This document shows, piece by piece, positions 28,200-36,776 of a stretch of DNA of 56,382 nt (positions within the stretch are counted from its first letter, which is position 1; each line of letters opens with the position of its first letter). The stretch comes from Bacteroidetes bacterium HGW-Bacteroidetes-7 (lineage in GTDB: Bacteria; Bacteroidota; Bacteroidia; Bacteroidales; UBA932). The notes under the pieces were generated by a model, which saw only the letters and a list, made by a program, of their open reading frames with translations, was not told the origin of the DNA and ran no database searches. The position numbers and the translations under genes were made by a program. The stretch is taken from NCBI GenBank assembly GCA_002842465.1, contig PHDA01000018.1, positions 1 through 56,382 of the forward strand, read 5' to 3'.

Positions 28200-29462
28200 A
28201 TGAGAAAATTCATTATTGCGGCTCTTATGTTATTTGCAATCTCACAAATGAATGAGGCCAAAGCGCGCGAGCAGAAGATAAATAAGCCTGAGAGAGAGGA
28301 GAGTAAAATCACATATAAATTTGGAGGGTATGTAGAGCTTAAGGCATATACAGATGATTACAAATCCAAAACGACACGAAATCAGATGATTTATTTGTAT
28401 CCGCTGGCTCCTGAGTATAACATGGGAAGGGACATTAATAAGTATTCGACATTGAATGCAAGTGTATTTGCCAGCAGACTTAACTTCTCTGTTAGCGGGA
28501 TGGAGTTTTTGAATGCAAAGGTGAACACATTCATTGAGGCCGATTTTAACGGTTCTAGTCAGGCAACAATATATATGCTTAACATAAGGCATGCATACAT
28601 TAACATGGCCTGGGGCAACTCTTCGCTGCTAATGGGGCAGACAGACCACCTGACTCTTGTTAATGAAGTAACGGCCTCGACACTGGCCTTTATCGCAGGC
28701 TATCCGTTCAACCCTCTAAACAGAAGTATCCAACTTAGATATACATATAACGTTGCGCCAAACATAAAATTTTTGGCTGCAGCCCATTTATATTCAGCCC
28801 ACAAAAGTGTTGGGCCTGAGGATGCTCAGGCAAACGCAAAAATACCCGATTTACAGTTCCAGATCAAATTGGGAGACCCTCAAAAGACTTTTGGAGGTAT
28901 AACAGCCGGGTATAAATTTCTTAAGCCAATCGTGTATGATTATCAGCATAATACCAATACTCCAACGATGGGAACATTCAATATAGGTGCTTTCCTAAGG
29001 ACAAATGTTGAGGATAAAATTCTGTTTAAAACATGGGCCTCTTACGGAAAGAATATGACAATGCTTGGGCAGTTAGGCGGCTACCTGATGGAGTGGAATG
29101 AACATTCGAGTGTAAAATATGAGAGCATAGGTGCAATCTCATGGTGGCAGGATACAGAGGTTAGCCTTAAAGGAAATTTTAAAGCAGGTTTTTTTGCAGG
29201 TTACCAGATGAGGCTTAACGCTTCAGGAAAAATTAGATCAGGAATAAATCCGGAGACATTGAGAGATCAAAAGTTATTATGGTTTGGTAAGATTTCGCCA
29301 AGATTAACTTATAACGTATCCAATAGATTTATTCTTGGAGTGGAGTACAGCCGTACAACTGCAAGATGGGCACAGGAGATAAATGGGAAACTGGAACCGC
29401 TTTCAAAACACCCAAAAACTGCAAACAACAGAATAGAACTAATGGCAAAGGTTATCTTCTAA
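28200..29462 (+). CDS. Porin-like outer-membrane barrel protein
   Basis: 420 residues from ATG 28200 with signal peptide 'FIIAALMLFAISQMNEAKA'. An earlier TTG at 28158 precedes the promoter box and is rejected. The mature chain alternates aromatic and polar residues and begins 'YKFGGYVELKAYTDDY', as in DcaP/porin-type trimers that start with a strand carrying 'GYV...'. It ends 'NRIELMAKVIF' with a terminal Phe suited to BAM recognition. The flippase starts 3 bases later, so the two form an operon, suggesting an envelope-polymer role. Substrate unknown. Confidence 0.75.
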   Translation: MRKFIIAALMLFAISQMNEAKAREQKINKPEREESKITYKFGGYVELKAYTDDYKSKTTRNQMIYLYPLAPEYNMGRDINKYSTLNASVFASRLNFSVSGMEFLNAKVNTFIEADFNGSSQATIYMLNIRHAYINMAWGNSSLLMGQTDHLTLVNEVTASTLAFIAGYPFNPLNRSIQLRYTYNVAPNIKFLAAAHLYSAHKSVGPEDAQANAKIPDLQFQIKLGDPQKTFGGITAGYKFLKPIVYDYQHNTNTPTMGTFNIGAFLRTNVEDKILFKTWASYGKNMTMLGQLGGYLMEWNEHSSVKYESIGAISWWQDTEVSLKGNFKAGFFAGYQMRLNASGKIRSGINPETLRDQKLLWFGKISPRLTYNVSNRFILGVEYSRTTARWAQEINGKLEPLSKHPKTANNRIELMAKVIF

Positions 29463-29465
29463 GTT

Positions 29466-30881
29466 ATGAAAGTACAAAGGGCAGATGTTTACTGGAATTA
29501 TGCGGCCACCTTTATGAGGATGGCCTCTGCAGTAATTATCCTTCCTTTGATATTAAGATTGCTGCCGAGTGAAGAGGTTGGATTGTGGACTGTAATGATT
29601 GGGCTCAATTCAATGATCTACATGCTGGACTTTGGATTCTTTAAAACCTTTTCCCGTGCGATTACTTATGTTTTTACAGGCGCAAAATCCCTTCAAAAAG
29701 AGGGCTTTACTCCTGTTGACCCGGGTTCAGAAATATCTTATCCGCTACTAAAGGGGCTGTTAAAGGCAATGAGCCGTTTTTACGGCATAATGTCACTTAT
29801 CTTTTTATTGCTGCTCTTTACAGGGGGAATTTGGTATATCGAGCGCCTGATGGAGGGATTTGCCGGTGATACAGTAATGGCAAAATGGGCCTGGTATTCT
29901 TACGGTGTGCTATTATGTTACCAGTTCTTTACATACTACTACGATGCCGCTCTTGTTGGAAGGGGAATGATCAAGAGGTCGAGACAGATAATTGTATTCT
30001 CACAAACAATGCACATTATTGTCTCATCTGTACTTCTGTTAAGCGGAATAGGTCTTATCTCTATGGTAATCGGACAGACCATTGCTACCCTTACTAACCG
30101 CTATTTGGCAAGAAGAGCCTTTTATGACAGTGAGATACGCCAAAGGCTTTCAGAGGTAACAGCTGTAGAATGGAGAGAGATTATTAGAAATCTCTTTAAC
30201 ACTGCATATAAAACAGGACTGGCCGGATTAAGCTGGGTATTTGCAAACAGAATGCTTGCGCTTATCGGGGCATTGTATATTCCGCTTACAGTTATGGCTT
30301 CTTATGGTATTTCCAAGCAACTTGCAGATATTACCCTCACTTTATCTGTTGTATGGTTTGGGGCCTACTACCCAAAACTAACAGGTGACCAGATTAATAA
30401 GAGCATACATGAGGTTAAGAGGATATATATTAAAGCTCAGTTAATTGCTGTTGCCGTTTTTATTTCGGCTGCATTTGCAATAATAGTAGCAGGAGGCCCG
30501 CTTCTGAAGCTAATTGGCAGCTCCACTCCACTCCTTGGTAAGTCGCTGCTGATTTTACTGTTTTTTGCAACTATGCTCGAGGCGCTTACCGAGCTTGCCA
30601 CATCGGTGTTGCTAAGCAGAAACGAAGTGCCTCATTACAAGGCGCAATCAATGACTGCAATTGTAATTTTATTGCTGCTCTTTGGCTCTTTGCAATATAC
30701 AAATGCCGGTGTTGTGCTTCTGATAGCAGTTCCGTTTGTGGCACAACTTGCATATCAACACTGGAAGTGGAGCATGAAATTGTACAAAGAGATGGAGATA
30801 AAATTATCCGACTACTCTGCCGGCATTAAATCCATCTATAAATCCCTCCCAGTTTTTAATAATCAGAAGGATAATCAGTAG
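29466..30881 (+). CDS. Polysaccharide flippase (Wzx/MOP superfamily)
   Basis: 471 residues with about 12-14 hydrophobic helices and the family start 'NYAATFMRMASAVIILPLIL' followed by 'EEVGLWTVMIGLNSMIYMLDFG', typical of O-antigen/lipid-linked-sugar flippases. It would translocate a lipid-linked oligosaccharide across the inner membrane. No glycosyltransferase cluster is next to it, which is unusual for a Wzx gene; its only partner is the porin-like gene 3 bases upstream. Its last 78 bases overlap a small reading frame on the other strand. Confidence 0.85.
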   Translation: MKVQRADVYWNYAATFMRMASAVIILPLILRLLPSEEVGLWTVMIGLNSMIYMLDFGFFKTFSRAITYVFTGAKSLQKEGFTPVDPGSEISYPLLKGLLKAMSRFYGIMSLIFLLLLFTGGIWYIERLMEGFAGDTVMAKWAWYSYGVLLCYQFFTYYYDAALVGRGMIKRSRQIIVFSQTMHIIVSSVLLLSGIGLISMVIGQTIATLTNRYLARRAFYDSEIRQRLSEVTAVEWREIIRNLFNTAYKTGLAGLSWVFANRMLALIGALYIPLTVMASYGISKQLADITLTLSVVWFGAYYPKLTGDQINKSIHEVKRIYIKAQLIAVAVFISAAFAIIVAGGPLLKLIGSSTPLLGKSLLILLFFATMLEALTELATSVLLSRNEVPHYKAQSMTAIVILLLLFGSLQYTNAGVVLLIAVPFVAQLAYQHWKWSMKLYKEMEIKLSDYSAGIKSIYKSLPVFNNQKDNQ

Positions 30882-30932
30882 TATTACAGCTGCTGCAATC
30901 CACTTTACAATAGTTTTGTACTCTTTTTTCAT
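30804..30932 (-). CDS. Small single-pass membrane peptide (hypothetical)
   Basis: A 42-residue frame from ATG at 30932: basic start 'MKKEYKTIVKW', one strong hydrophobic helix 'IAAAVILLIILLII', and a tail 'NWEGFIDGFNAGRVVG'. A basic-inside charge pattern and an F.DGF-type tail make it look like a real small membrane protein rather than noise. An AAAGGA stretch precedes the ATG and a TAAATTTG box (TAnnTTTG) lies at 30961-30954 on the minus strand. Its 3' part is antisense to the flippase end. Function unknown. Confidence 0.55.
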   Translation of the reverse strand: MKKEYKTIVKWIAAAVILLIILLIIKNWEGFIDGFNAGRVVG

Positions 30933-31002
30933 AATCCTTTATTTATGTTTTTTCAAATTTAACTATTGCCTGACCAAATAAGGGTCATAAATGGAAAATG
31001 TT

Positions 31003-31010
31003 TACATTTG
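31003..31010 (+). promoter_or_regulatory. -7 box of hydF-hydE
   Basis: TACATTTG (TAnnTTTG), 52 bases before the hydF ATG. No -33 TTTG at the expected place. Confidence 0.5.
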
Positions 31011-31062
31011 CTATTGATAAATTTACGAAAGGATCCTTTTTTTCTGTTTTTAAAAATGTAAT

Positions 31063-32271
31063 ATGAGTAAAGCTAAGTTTGTAGGGGTTTTTGGAAAAAG
31101 AAATTCCGGAAAAAGTTCACTGATAAACATCTTTGCCGGACAGCAGGTAGCAATTGTTTCTGAAACACCGGGAACTACCACCGACCCTGTAAAAAAGAGA
31201 ATGGAGATTTTTGGCATTGGTCCTGTTGTTTTAATTGATACAGCCGGTATAGACGATTCTGGTGATTTGGGTAATCAAAGAGTTGCCAAAACTAAAGAGG
31301 TGATTTCGCAGATTGATATAGCACTTATTCTCTTCACAAATAATCAATTGGACAGGTTTGAGTTGGATCTGATTGAGCAGTTCAGGCAAGAGGATATCCC
31401 TTTTATTATAATTCATAACCAATCTGACATTATACCGCTAGACAGGGCTCTTGCAGTTGAACTAACCGAGAAATTCAAGGCAGATGTACTTGAGTTTTCC
31501 TGCTCACTCCTTGATTCCAAAGAGCAGGATAATCTTGTTGAATTGCTAACATCACTTATGGTAAAAGCTGTCTCGGGGTCACCCTACACAGATAAAACCC
31601 TTTTTGAAGGACTTGTAGAGAAAGATGATGTTGTGATTTTGGTTTGTCCCATTGACAGTGAAGCACCTGAGGGCAGGCTGATTTTACCTCAAATGAACGC
31701 AATAAGAGATCTGCTTGACAGAGATGCAACAGCAGTTGTATTACAGCCGCGAAATCTCGAAAAATATATTAAAGAGCACAGGTCAAAAATAAAAATGGTG
31801 GTAACAGACAGTCAGGCATTTTTAGAGGTTGATAAGGCTGTTCCTGCTGAGATACCACTTACAGGATTCAGTGTGATTCTGGCAAGAAGTAAGGGTAATT
31901 TTCATCACTATGTAAAGGGGACACCTTATATTGACAAACTTGAAGATGGTGACAGGGTTCTTATCCTTGAATCATGTTCACATCACAGTTCATGTGAAGA
32001 TATTGGCCGGGTAAAAATTCCTAAACTTCTTGAGAAGAGAACCGGCAAAAAGATAGAGTGGGACATTGTTGCCGGGCTTGATCCTATTCCTAAAGATATT
32101 GAGAGATACAAATTGGTTATTCAATGCGGAGGGTGTATGATAACCAACAGGCAACTTGCTGCGAGATTAAGAAGTGCAATTAAAAAAGATATTGCTGTTA
32201 CCAATTATGGTATAACACTTGCTTACTGTATGGGAATATATGACAGGGCAACAGCAATGTTCAGGGAATAG
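31063..32271 (+). CDS. hydF: [FeFe]-hydrogenase H-cluster maturation GTPase HydF
   Basis: Scaffold and carrier on which the 2Fe subcluster of [FeFe]-hydrogenase is built before transfer to HydA. 402 residues: a GTPase domain with P-loop 'GKRNSGKSS', 'ETPGTTTDP' and 'DTAGIDDSG', a dimerisation domain, and the C-terminal [4Fe-4S] site CxHx47CxxC formed by 'CSH' and 'CGGC'. All family motifs are present. hydE follows after 60 bases. HydG and the hydrogenase itself are not in the window. Confidence 0.96.
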   Translation: MSKAKFVGVFGKRNSGKSSLINIFAGQQVAIVSETPGTTTDPVKKRMEIFGIGPVVLIDTAGIDDSGDLGNQRVAKTKEVISQIDIALILFTNNQLDRFELDLIEQFRQEDIPFIIIHNQSDIIPLDRALAVELTEKFKADVLEFSCSLLDSKEQDNLVELLTSLMVKAVSGSPYTDKTLFEGLVEKDDVVILVCPIDSEAPEGRLILPQMNAIRDLLDRDATAVVLQPRNLEKYIKEHRSKIKMVVTDSQAFLEVDKAVPAEIPLTGFSVILARSKGNFHHYVKGTPYIDKLEDGDRVLILESCSHHSSCEDIGRVKIPKLLEKRTGKKIEWDIVAGLDPIPKDIERYKLVIQCGGCMITNRQLAARLRSAIKKDIAVTNYGITLAYCMGIYDRATAMFRE

Positions 32272-32331
32272 ACAACGAGATAACCCTGAGAGCTTAACTT
32301 AATAATTATTTAAAGAGAATTACACAGAGAG

Positions 32332-33381
32332 ATGGCCGAGAACGAAATCTTCACCAAAGAAGTTCTGATTAAATATCTAAACGAGACTGATACAGACAAA
32401 ATCAAAGAATTAACTGATAGAGCTTATAAAGTAAAAGTTGACACAATAGGGAGTAAAATCTTTTTAAGAGGCCTTATTGAGTTATCCAATGTTTGCTCTA
32501 AGGATTGCTACTATTGTGGCATTAGACAGTCAAATACAAAGGTTGATAGATACGAACTAACCGACGAACAGGTGATGGAGGCAGCTGAATTTGCCTGGCG
32601 TTCAAAATATGGCTCTCTTGTACTTCAGGCAGGAGAGAGGTGTGGTCGCAGGTATATTTCAAAAGTAACCAGGTTGGTAAAGAATATAAAAGAGCTTACC
32701 GGCGGTGAGCTTGGAATTACACTTTCACTAGGTGAACAGTCAAAAGATGTTTATAAAGAGTGGTTTGATGCCGGAGCGCACAGATACCTTCTTAGAATTG
32801 AGAGCTCCAATAAAGAGCTTTACGCAAGAATTCACCCCAAAAACACCAGACACTCATGGGATGTAAGAGTTAAGGCTATTAAAGATCTTATTGATGTGGG
32901 ATTTCAGACAGGCACAGGCGTTATGATTGGGTTGCCTTACCAAACTACAGAAAATCTGGCAGATGATCTTCTCTTTATAAAAGAGTTAGGAGTTCATATG
33001 GTGGGGATGGGGCCTTACCTCAAACATTCAGATACTCCTCTCGGGTCTGTTGCCGATGAGCACCCAACCTTAGACCTTTCACTTAAAATGGTAGCTCTTC
33101 TGCGTCTGATGCTGCCTAAAATTAATATCGCAGCTACAACCGCAATGCAGGTTATTGATCCATTCGGCAGAGAGAAAGCTGTAATGGCAGGTGCAAATAT
33201 TATAATGCCAAACATGACCATTACCGAGGTAAGAAAAAACTATCAGATTTACGAAAACAAACCCGGAATAAAAGATGATGCCTCAGTTAGTAAATCCAAA
33301 CTTGAGCAGAATCTTAAAGAGATGGGTATAGAAATCGGCTGGAATGAGTGGGGCGACTCCAGAGCTTTCCGTAAACATTAA
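32332..33381 (+). CDS. hydE: [FeFe]-hydrogenase maturase HydE (radical SAM)
   Basis: Radical-SAM enzyme that acts on the HydG-derived iron-cysteine complex to build the dithiomethylamine-bridged cluster. 349 residues with the radical-SAM cluster motif Cx3Cx2C in 'CSKDCYYCGIR', the biotin-synthase-like barrel, and HydE signatures 'LQAGERCGRRYI' and 'GTGVMIGLPYQT'. It starts with 'AGAGAGATG', an acceptable ribosome site. In an operon with hydF. It ends 4 bases from the convergent FMN-binding gene. Implies a fermentative, H2-forming or H2-using anaerobe. Confidence 0.95.
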   Translation: MAENEIFTKEVLIKYLNETDTDKIKELTDRAYKVKVDTIGSKIFLRGLIELSNVCSKDCYYCGIRQSNTKVDRYELTDEQVMEAAEFAWRSKYGSLVLQAGERCGRRYISKVTRLVKNIKELTGGELGITLSLGEQSKDVYKEWFDAGAHRYLLRIESSNKELYARIHPKNTRHSWDVRVKAIKDLIDVGFQTGTGVMIGLPYQTTENLADDLLFIKELGVHMVGMGPYLKHSDTPLGSVADEHPTLDLSLKMVALLRLMLPKINIAATTAMQVIDPFGREKAVMAGANIIMPNMTITEVRKNYQIYENKPGIKDDASVSKSKLEQNLKEMGIEIGWNEWGDSRAFRKH

Positions 33382-33385
33382 TTCT

Positions 33386-33901
33386 TTACTTGACTTTATT
33401 CTCGTTTGCCTTTTTAAGAACGAGCTCAACATTTTTGGTTAAAGAGTTAGCTGAGATTGTTGCACCGGTGTAACTGTCAACTCCTGCCTTTTTCTTTAAA
33501 GCACTCTCAACTGTTAGTCCGTTCCAACTGTTAAAGAAGGTTTGTCTATCAAGCCTTGATATATAAGATGTTGTTTCCCAATGGCTTAATATGCCAACTT
33601 TCCGGATTATCTTATCTTTATCCAACACTATAATTACAGGTGTTGTGTTATGGTAACCTTTTATGTCGTCTGAAAATGGTTTGCTTGACAAAGCGTAACC
33701 TATCTGCTTTTTGCCTGCATCAACAATTCTAAACCAGACTTCATTAATTTTCTCAACTCCTGTTGCCTCCGGGTAAATTGTTTTTATAACCTGTAGCCCT
33801 GAAATTTCCTTTAAAACAGGAACCTCCTTTCCCCTCGAAGCCTGAGCGAATAATATATTTGCACTTAGTGTTAAGACGAGTAAAATAACTATTTTCTTCA
33901 T
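33386..33901 (-). CDS. Exported FMN-binding domain protein (covalently flavinylated)
   Basis: 171 residues from ATG 33901 (a TTG two codons earlier is less likely). Signal peptide 'KKIVILLVLTLSANILFAQ', then an RnfG/NqrC-type FMN-binding domain whose key motif 'VDSYTGATISANS' holds the threonine that ApbE esterifies to FMN. It would act as a periplasmic one-electron carrier. It is not beside an Rnf or Nqr cluster, so its partner is unknown. The convergent hydE suggests, but does not show, a link to hydrogen metabolism. Confidence 0.85.
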   Translation of the reverse strand: MKKIVILLVLTLSANILFAQASRGKEVPVLKEISGLQVIKTIYPEATGVEKINEVWFRIVDAGKKQIGYALSSKPFSDDIKGYHNTTPVIIVLDKDKIIRKVGILSHWETTSYISRLDRQTFFNSWNGLTVESALKKKAGVDSYTGATISANSLTKNVELVLKKANENKVK

Positions 33902-33940
33902 TTTCAATTACATTGGAGCGTTAATAATTATTATTAAACA

Positions 33941-33970
33941 AGAGAGCCGCCTTTTGCCGGGCAGCTCTCT
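33941..33970 (-). terminator. Hairpin downstream of ppdK
   Basis: AGAGAGCCGCC (33941-33951) pairs with GGCAGCTCTCT (33960-33970) with one G-U. The following minus-strand bases are only moderately T-rich, so it is a possible weak terminator of ppdK. Confidence 0.5.
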
Positions 33971-33995
33971 CACCTAATATTGGCAATTAAAGATG

Positions 33996-36713
33996 CTATT
34001 TGTACTCTTTAATTGCTGCCTGAGCTGCTGCAAGACGTGCGATAGGCACTCTAAATGGTGAACATGATACATAATTCATACCAATTTTGTGGCAGAATTC
34101 AACTGATTCAGGATCACCTCCGTGTTCTCCACAAATTCCTATCTTAAGTTTTGCATTTGTATTTCTACCTCCCTTGATACCCATCTCAACAAGTTTACCT
34201 ACTGTTGACTGGTCAAGAGTCTGGAACGGATCTGCCGGGATTATCTTTTTGTCAAGATAGTCCTTCATAAATCCTCCGATATCATCTCTTGAGAAGCCGA
34301 AAGTCATCTGGGTAAGGTCGTTTGTACCAAACGAGAAGAACTGAGCTGTTTTTGCCATCTCTTCTGCAAGCATTGCTGCTCTTGGTATCTCTATCATAGT
34401 GCCATAGAGGTATGAAATTTTAATTCCGAATTTCTTCTCTACCTCAGCGTGAGCTCTGTCACAGATTGCTTTCTGGTCGTCAAGCTCATTAACTGAAACA
34501 GTTACAGGTATCATAATTTCTGGCTGTGGCTCGAATCCCTCTTTAAGAAGTTCTGCAGTTGCCTCGAATATTGCCCTGAACTGAGTCTCTGAAATCTCAG
34601 GATATGTTACACCAAGACGTACTCCGCGGTGACCCATCATTGGGTTAACTTCGTGAAGTGAATCTCCTCTCTTCTTAACATCTTCGATAGATATTCCAAG
34701 CTCTGTAGCAAGTTCTGCCATCTTTTCAGTAGTTTGAGGAACAAACTCATGAAGAGGCGGGTCAAGAAGGCGGAATGTAACAGGCTTACCGTTCATTACC
34801 TTCATGGTGCCTTTAACTGCAGTCTTTACGTATGGCTCAAGTTCGCCAAGTGCTTTAATACGCTCTTCTTTGGTTTTCGAAAGAATCATCTTGCGAAGTT
34901 TTGCAAGAGGCTGCTCTGAGTTTACACCGTAGAACATGTGCTCAATACGGAACAGGCCAATACCCTCAGCTCCAAAACTGATTGCGTTTTGTGCATCTTC
35001 AGGAGTATCTGCATTTGTGCGTACACCTAGTACTCTGTATTTGTCAACGATTGACATATACTCAATAAATCTTGGATTCTCAGATGCATCCATTGTTTCG
35101 ATAGCAGAGTCGTAAACAAAACCTTTGCTGCCGTTAAGACTGAATAGATCTCCCTCTTTGTAAACTTTACCGTTGATGGTAAGTGTTTTTGCATGAAGGT
35201 TAATGTGAAGTGCATCGCAACCTACGATACAGCACTTACCCCAACCACGTGCTACAAGAGCAGCGTGAGAAGTCATACCACCGCGAGCAGTCAAAAGACC
35301 GTCTGCAGCGCGCATACCTTCAACATCTTCAGGGTTGGTCTCTTCGCGGACAAGAATTATCTTCTTTCCTTTTGCATTCCATTCAACAGCATCTTCTGCA
35401 GTGAAAACTATTTGTCCAACTGAACCTCCGGGACCTGCCGGCAGACCTTTCGCAACAACTGTTGCTGCCTTTTCTGATTTAGGGTCTAGGATAGGGTGGA
35501 GTAGTTCGTCAAGTTGAACAGGTGCTACCCTCATTACTGCTGTCTTTTCGTCGATAAGACCTTCGTGAAGCATGTCCATTGCCATATTCAGTGCTGCAAG
35601 ACCGGTTCTCTTACCAACACGGCACTGAAGCATCCAGAGTTTACCATCCTGAATGGTGAACTCGATGTCCTGCATATCGCGAAAATGTTTTTGAAGACTT
35701 AATTGTATTGTATCAAGCTCTTTGTACACAACAGGCATAGCTGTTTCAAGTGATGAAAGATGCTTGTTCTGATCGTTTTTGGTTGATTCGTTAAGTGGGT
35801 TTGGTGTGCGGATACCTGCAACAACGTCTTCTCCTTGAGCGTTTACTAGCCACTCTCCGTAGAATTTATTCTCTCCTGTTGCCGGGTTTCTTGAGAATGC
35901 TACACCGGTTGCCGAGTTGTCACCCATGTTACCGAATACCATCGCCTGAACGTTAACGGCTGTTCCCCACTGATCAGGAATATTTTCAATTCTTCTGTAA
36001 GAGATAGCCCTTTTACCGTTCCATGATTTGAATACGGCTCCTACGCCTCCCCAAAGCTGCTCGATTGCATTATCGGGGAATGGTTTGCCAAGAACATCAA
36101 GTACTTTTGCTTTAAAGGCGTCGCAAAGCTCTACCAGGTCTTCAGTTGAAAGATCGGTGTCGATTTTGTAACCCTTTTTATTTTTAACCTCTTGAAGCAT
36201 TCTGTCAAGTTGTACGCGGATTCCTTTACCCTCTTCAGGATCAAGACCTTCTGCTTTCTCCATTACTACATCGGAGTACATCATGATCAGACGGCGATAT
36301 GCGTCATATACGAATCTTGGATTTCCTGTTTTCTTGATCAGACCAGGGATTGTTTCAGAGCAGAGACCAATGTTCAAAACGGTCTCCATCATACCCGGCA
36401 TTGAGCTTCTTGCACCAGAACGACAAGAAAGCAAAAGCGGATTCTCTTTATCTCCGAATTTCATATCCATTACAGATTCAACTCTCTGAAGTGCCTCCTC
36501 TACCTCTTTCTTAAGTGGCTGAGGATATTGCATTTTGTTTTTGTAAAACTCAACGCATGTTTCAGTAGTGATTGTAAATCCGGCAGGTACAGGTATTCCT
36601 AAAGAACACATCTCTGCAAGGTTGGCGCCTTTGCCTCCCAGTAGATTTTTCATTGAGCCGTCTCCATCAGCACTCTTGCCTCCGAAGAAGTAAACTCTTT
36701 TAATTTCTGACAT
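33996..36713 (-). CDS. ppdK: Pyruvate, phosphate dikinase
   Basis: Interconverts pyruvate/ATP/Pi and PEP/AMP/PPi; in Bacteroidales and other anaerobes it works in PPi-linked glycolysis or gluconeogenesis. 905 residues, the normal size. N-terminal ATP-grasp ('GGKGANLAEMCSLGIPVP'), central phospho-His domain ('GGMTSHAALVARGWGKCCIVG', His phosphorylated), C-terminal barrel with 'GICGEHGGDPESV' and the catalytic Cys nearby. Minus strand with its own -7 box; coexists with pyk. Confidence 0.98.
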   Translation of the reverse strand: MSEIKRVYFFGGKSADGDGSMKNLLGGKGANLAEMCSLGIPVPAGFTITTETCVEFYKNKMQYPQPLKKEVEEALQRVESVMDMKFGDKENPLLLSCRSGARSSMPGMMETVLNIGLCSETIPGLIKKTGNPRFVYDAYRRLIMMYSDVVMEKAEGLDPEEGKGIRVQLDRMLQEVKNKKGYKIDTDLSTEDLVELCDAFKAKVLDVLGKPFPDNAIEQLWGGVGAVFKSWNGKRAISYRRIENIPDQWGTAVNVQAMVFGNMGDNSATGVAFSRNPATGENKFYGEWLVNAQGEDVVAGIRTPNPLNESTKNDQNKHLSSLETAMPVVYKELDTIQLSLQKHFRDMQDIEFTIQDGKLWMLQCRVGKRTGLAALNMAMDMLHEGLIDEKTAVMRVAPVQLDELLHPILDPKSEKAATVVAKGLPAGPGGSVGQIVFTAEDAVEWNAKGKKIILVREETNPEDVEGMRAADGLLTARGGMTSHAALVARGWGKCCIVGCDALHINLHAKTLTINGKVYKEGDLFSLNGSKGFVYDSAIETMDASENPRFIEYMSIVDKYRVLGVRTNADTPEDAQNAISFGAEGIGLFRIEHMFYGVNSEQPLAKLRKMILSKTKEERIKALGELEPYVKTAVKGTMKVMNGKPVTFRLLDPPLHEFVPQTTEKMAELATELGISIEDVKKRGDSLHEVNPMMGHRGVRLGVTYPEISETQFRAIFEATAELLKEGFEPQPEIMIPVTVSVNELDDQKAICDRAHAEVEKKFGIKISYLYGTMIEIPRAAMLAEEMAKTAQFFSFGTNDLTQMTFGFSRDDIGGFMKDYLDKKIIPADPFQTLDQSTVGKLVEMGIKGGRNTNAKLKIGICGEHGGDPESVEFCHKIGMNYVSCSPFRVPIARLAAAQAAIKEYK

Positions 36714-36760
36714 AAATAAATTATTTTCGGTTTATATTATTTGCTATAACTATGGGGGTG

Positions 36761-36768
36761 CAAATATA
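36761..36768 (-). promoter_or_regulatory. -7 box of ppdK
   Basis: Reads TATATTTG on the minus strand (TAnnTTTG), 47 bases before the ppdK ATG, in the 63-base gap after phoH. Confidence 0.5.
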
Positions 36769-36776
36769 GTAATTTT

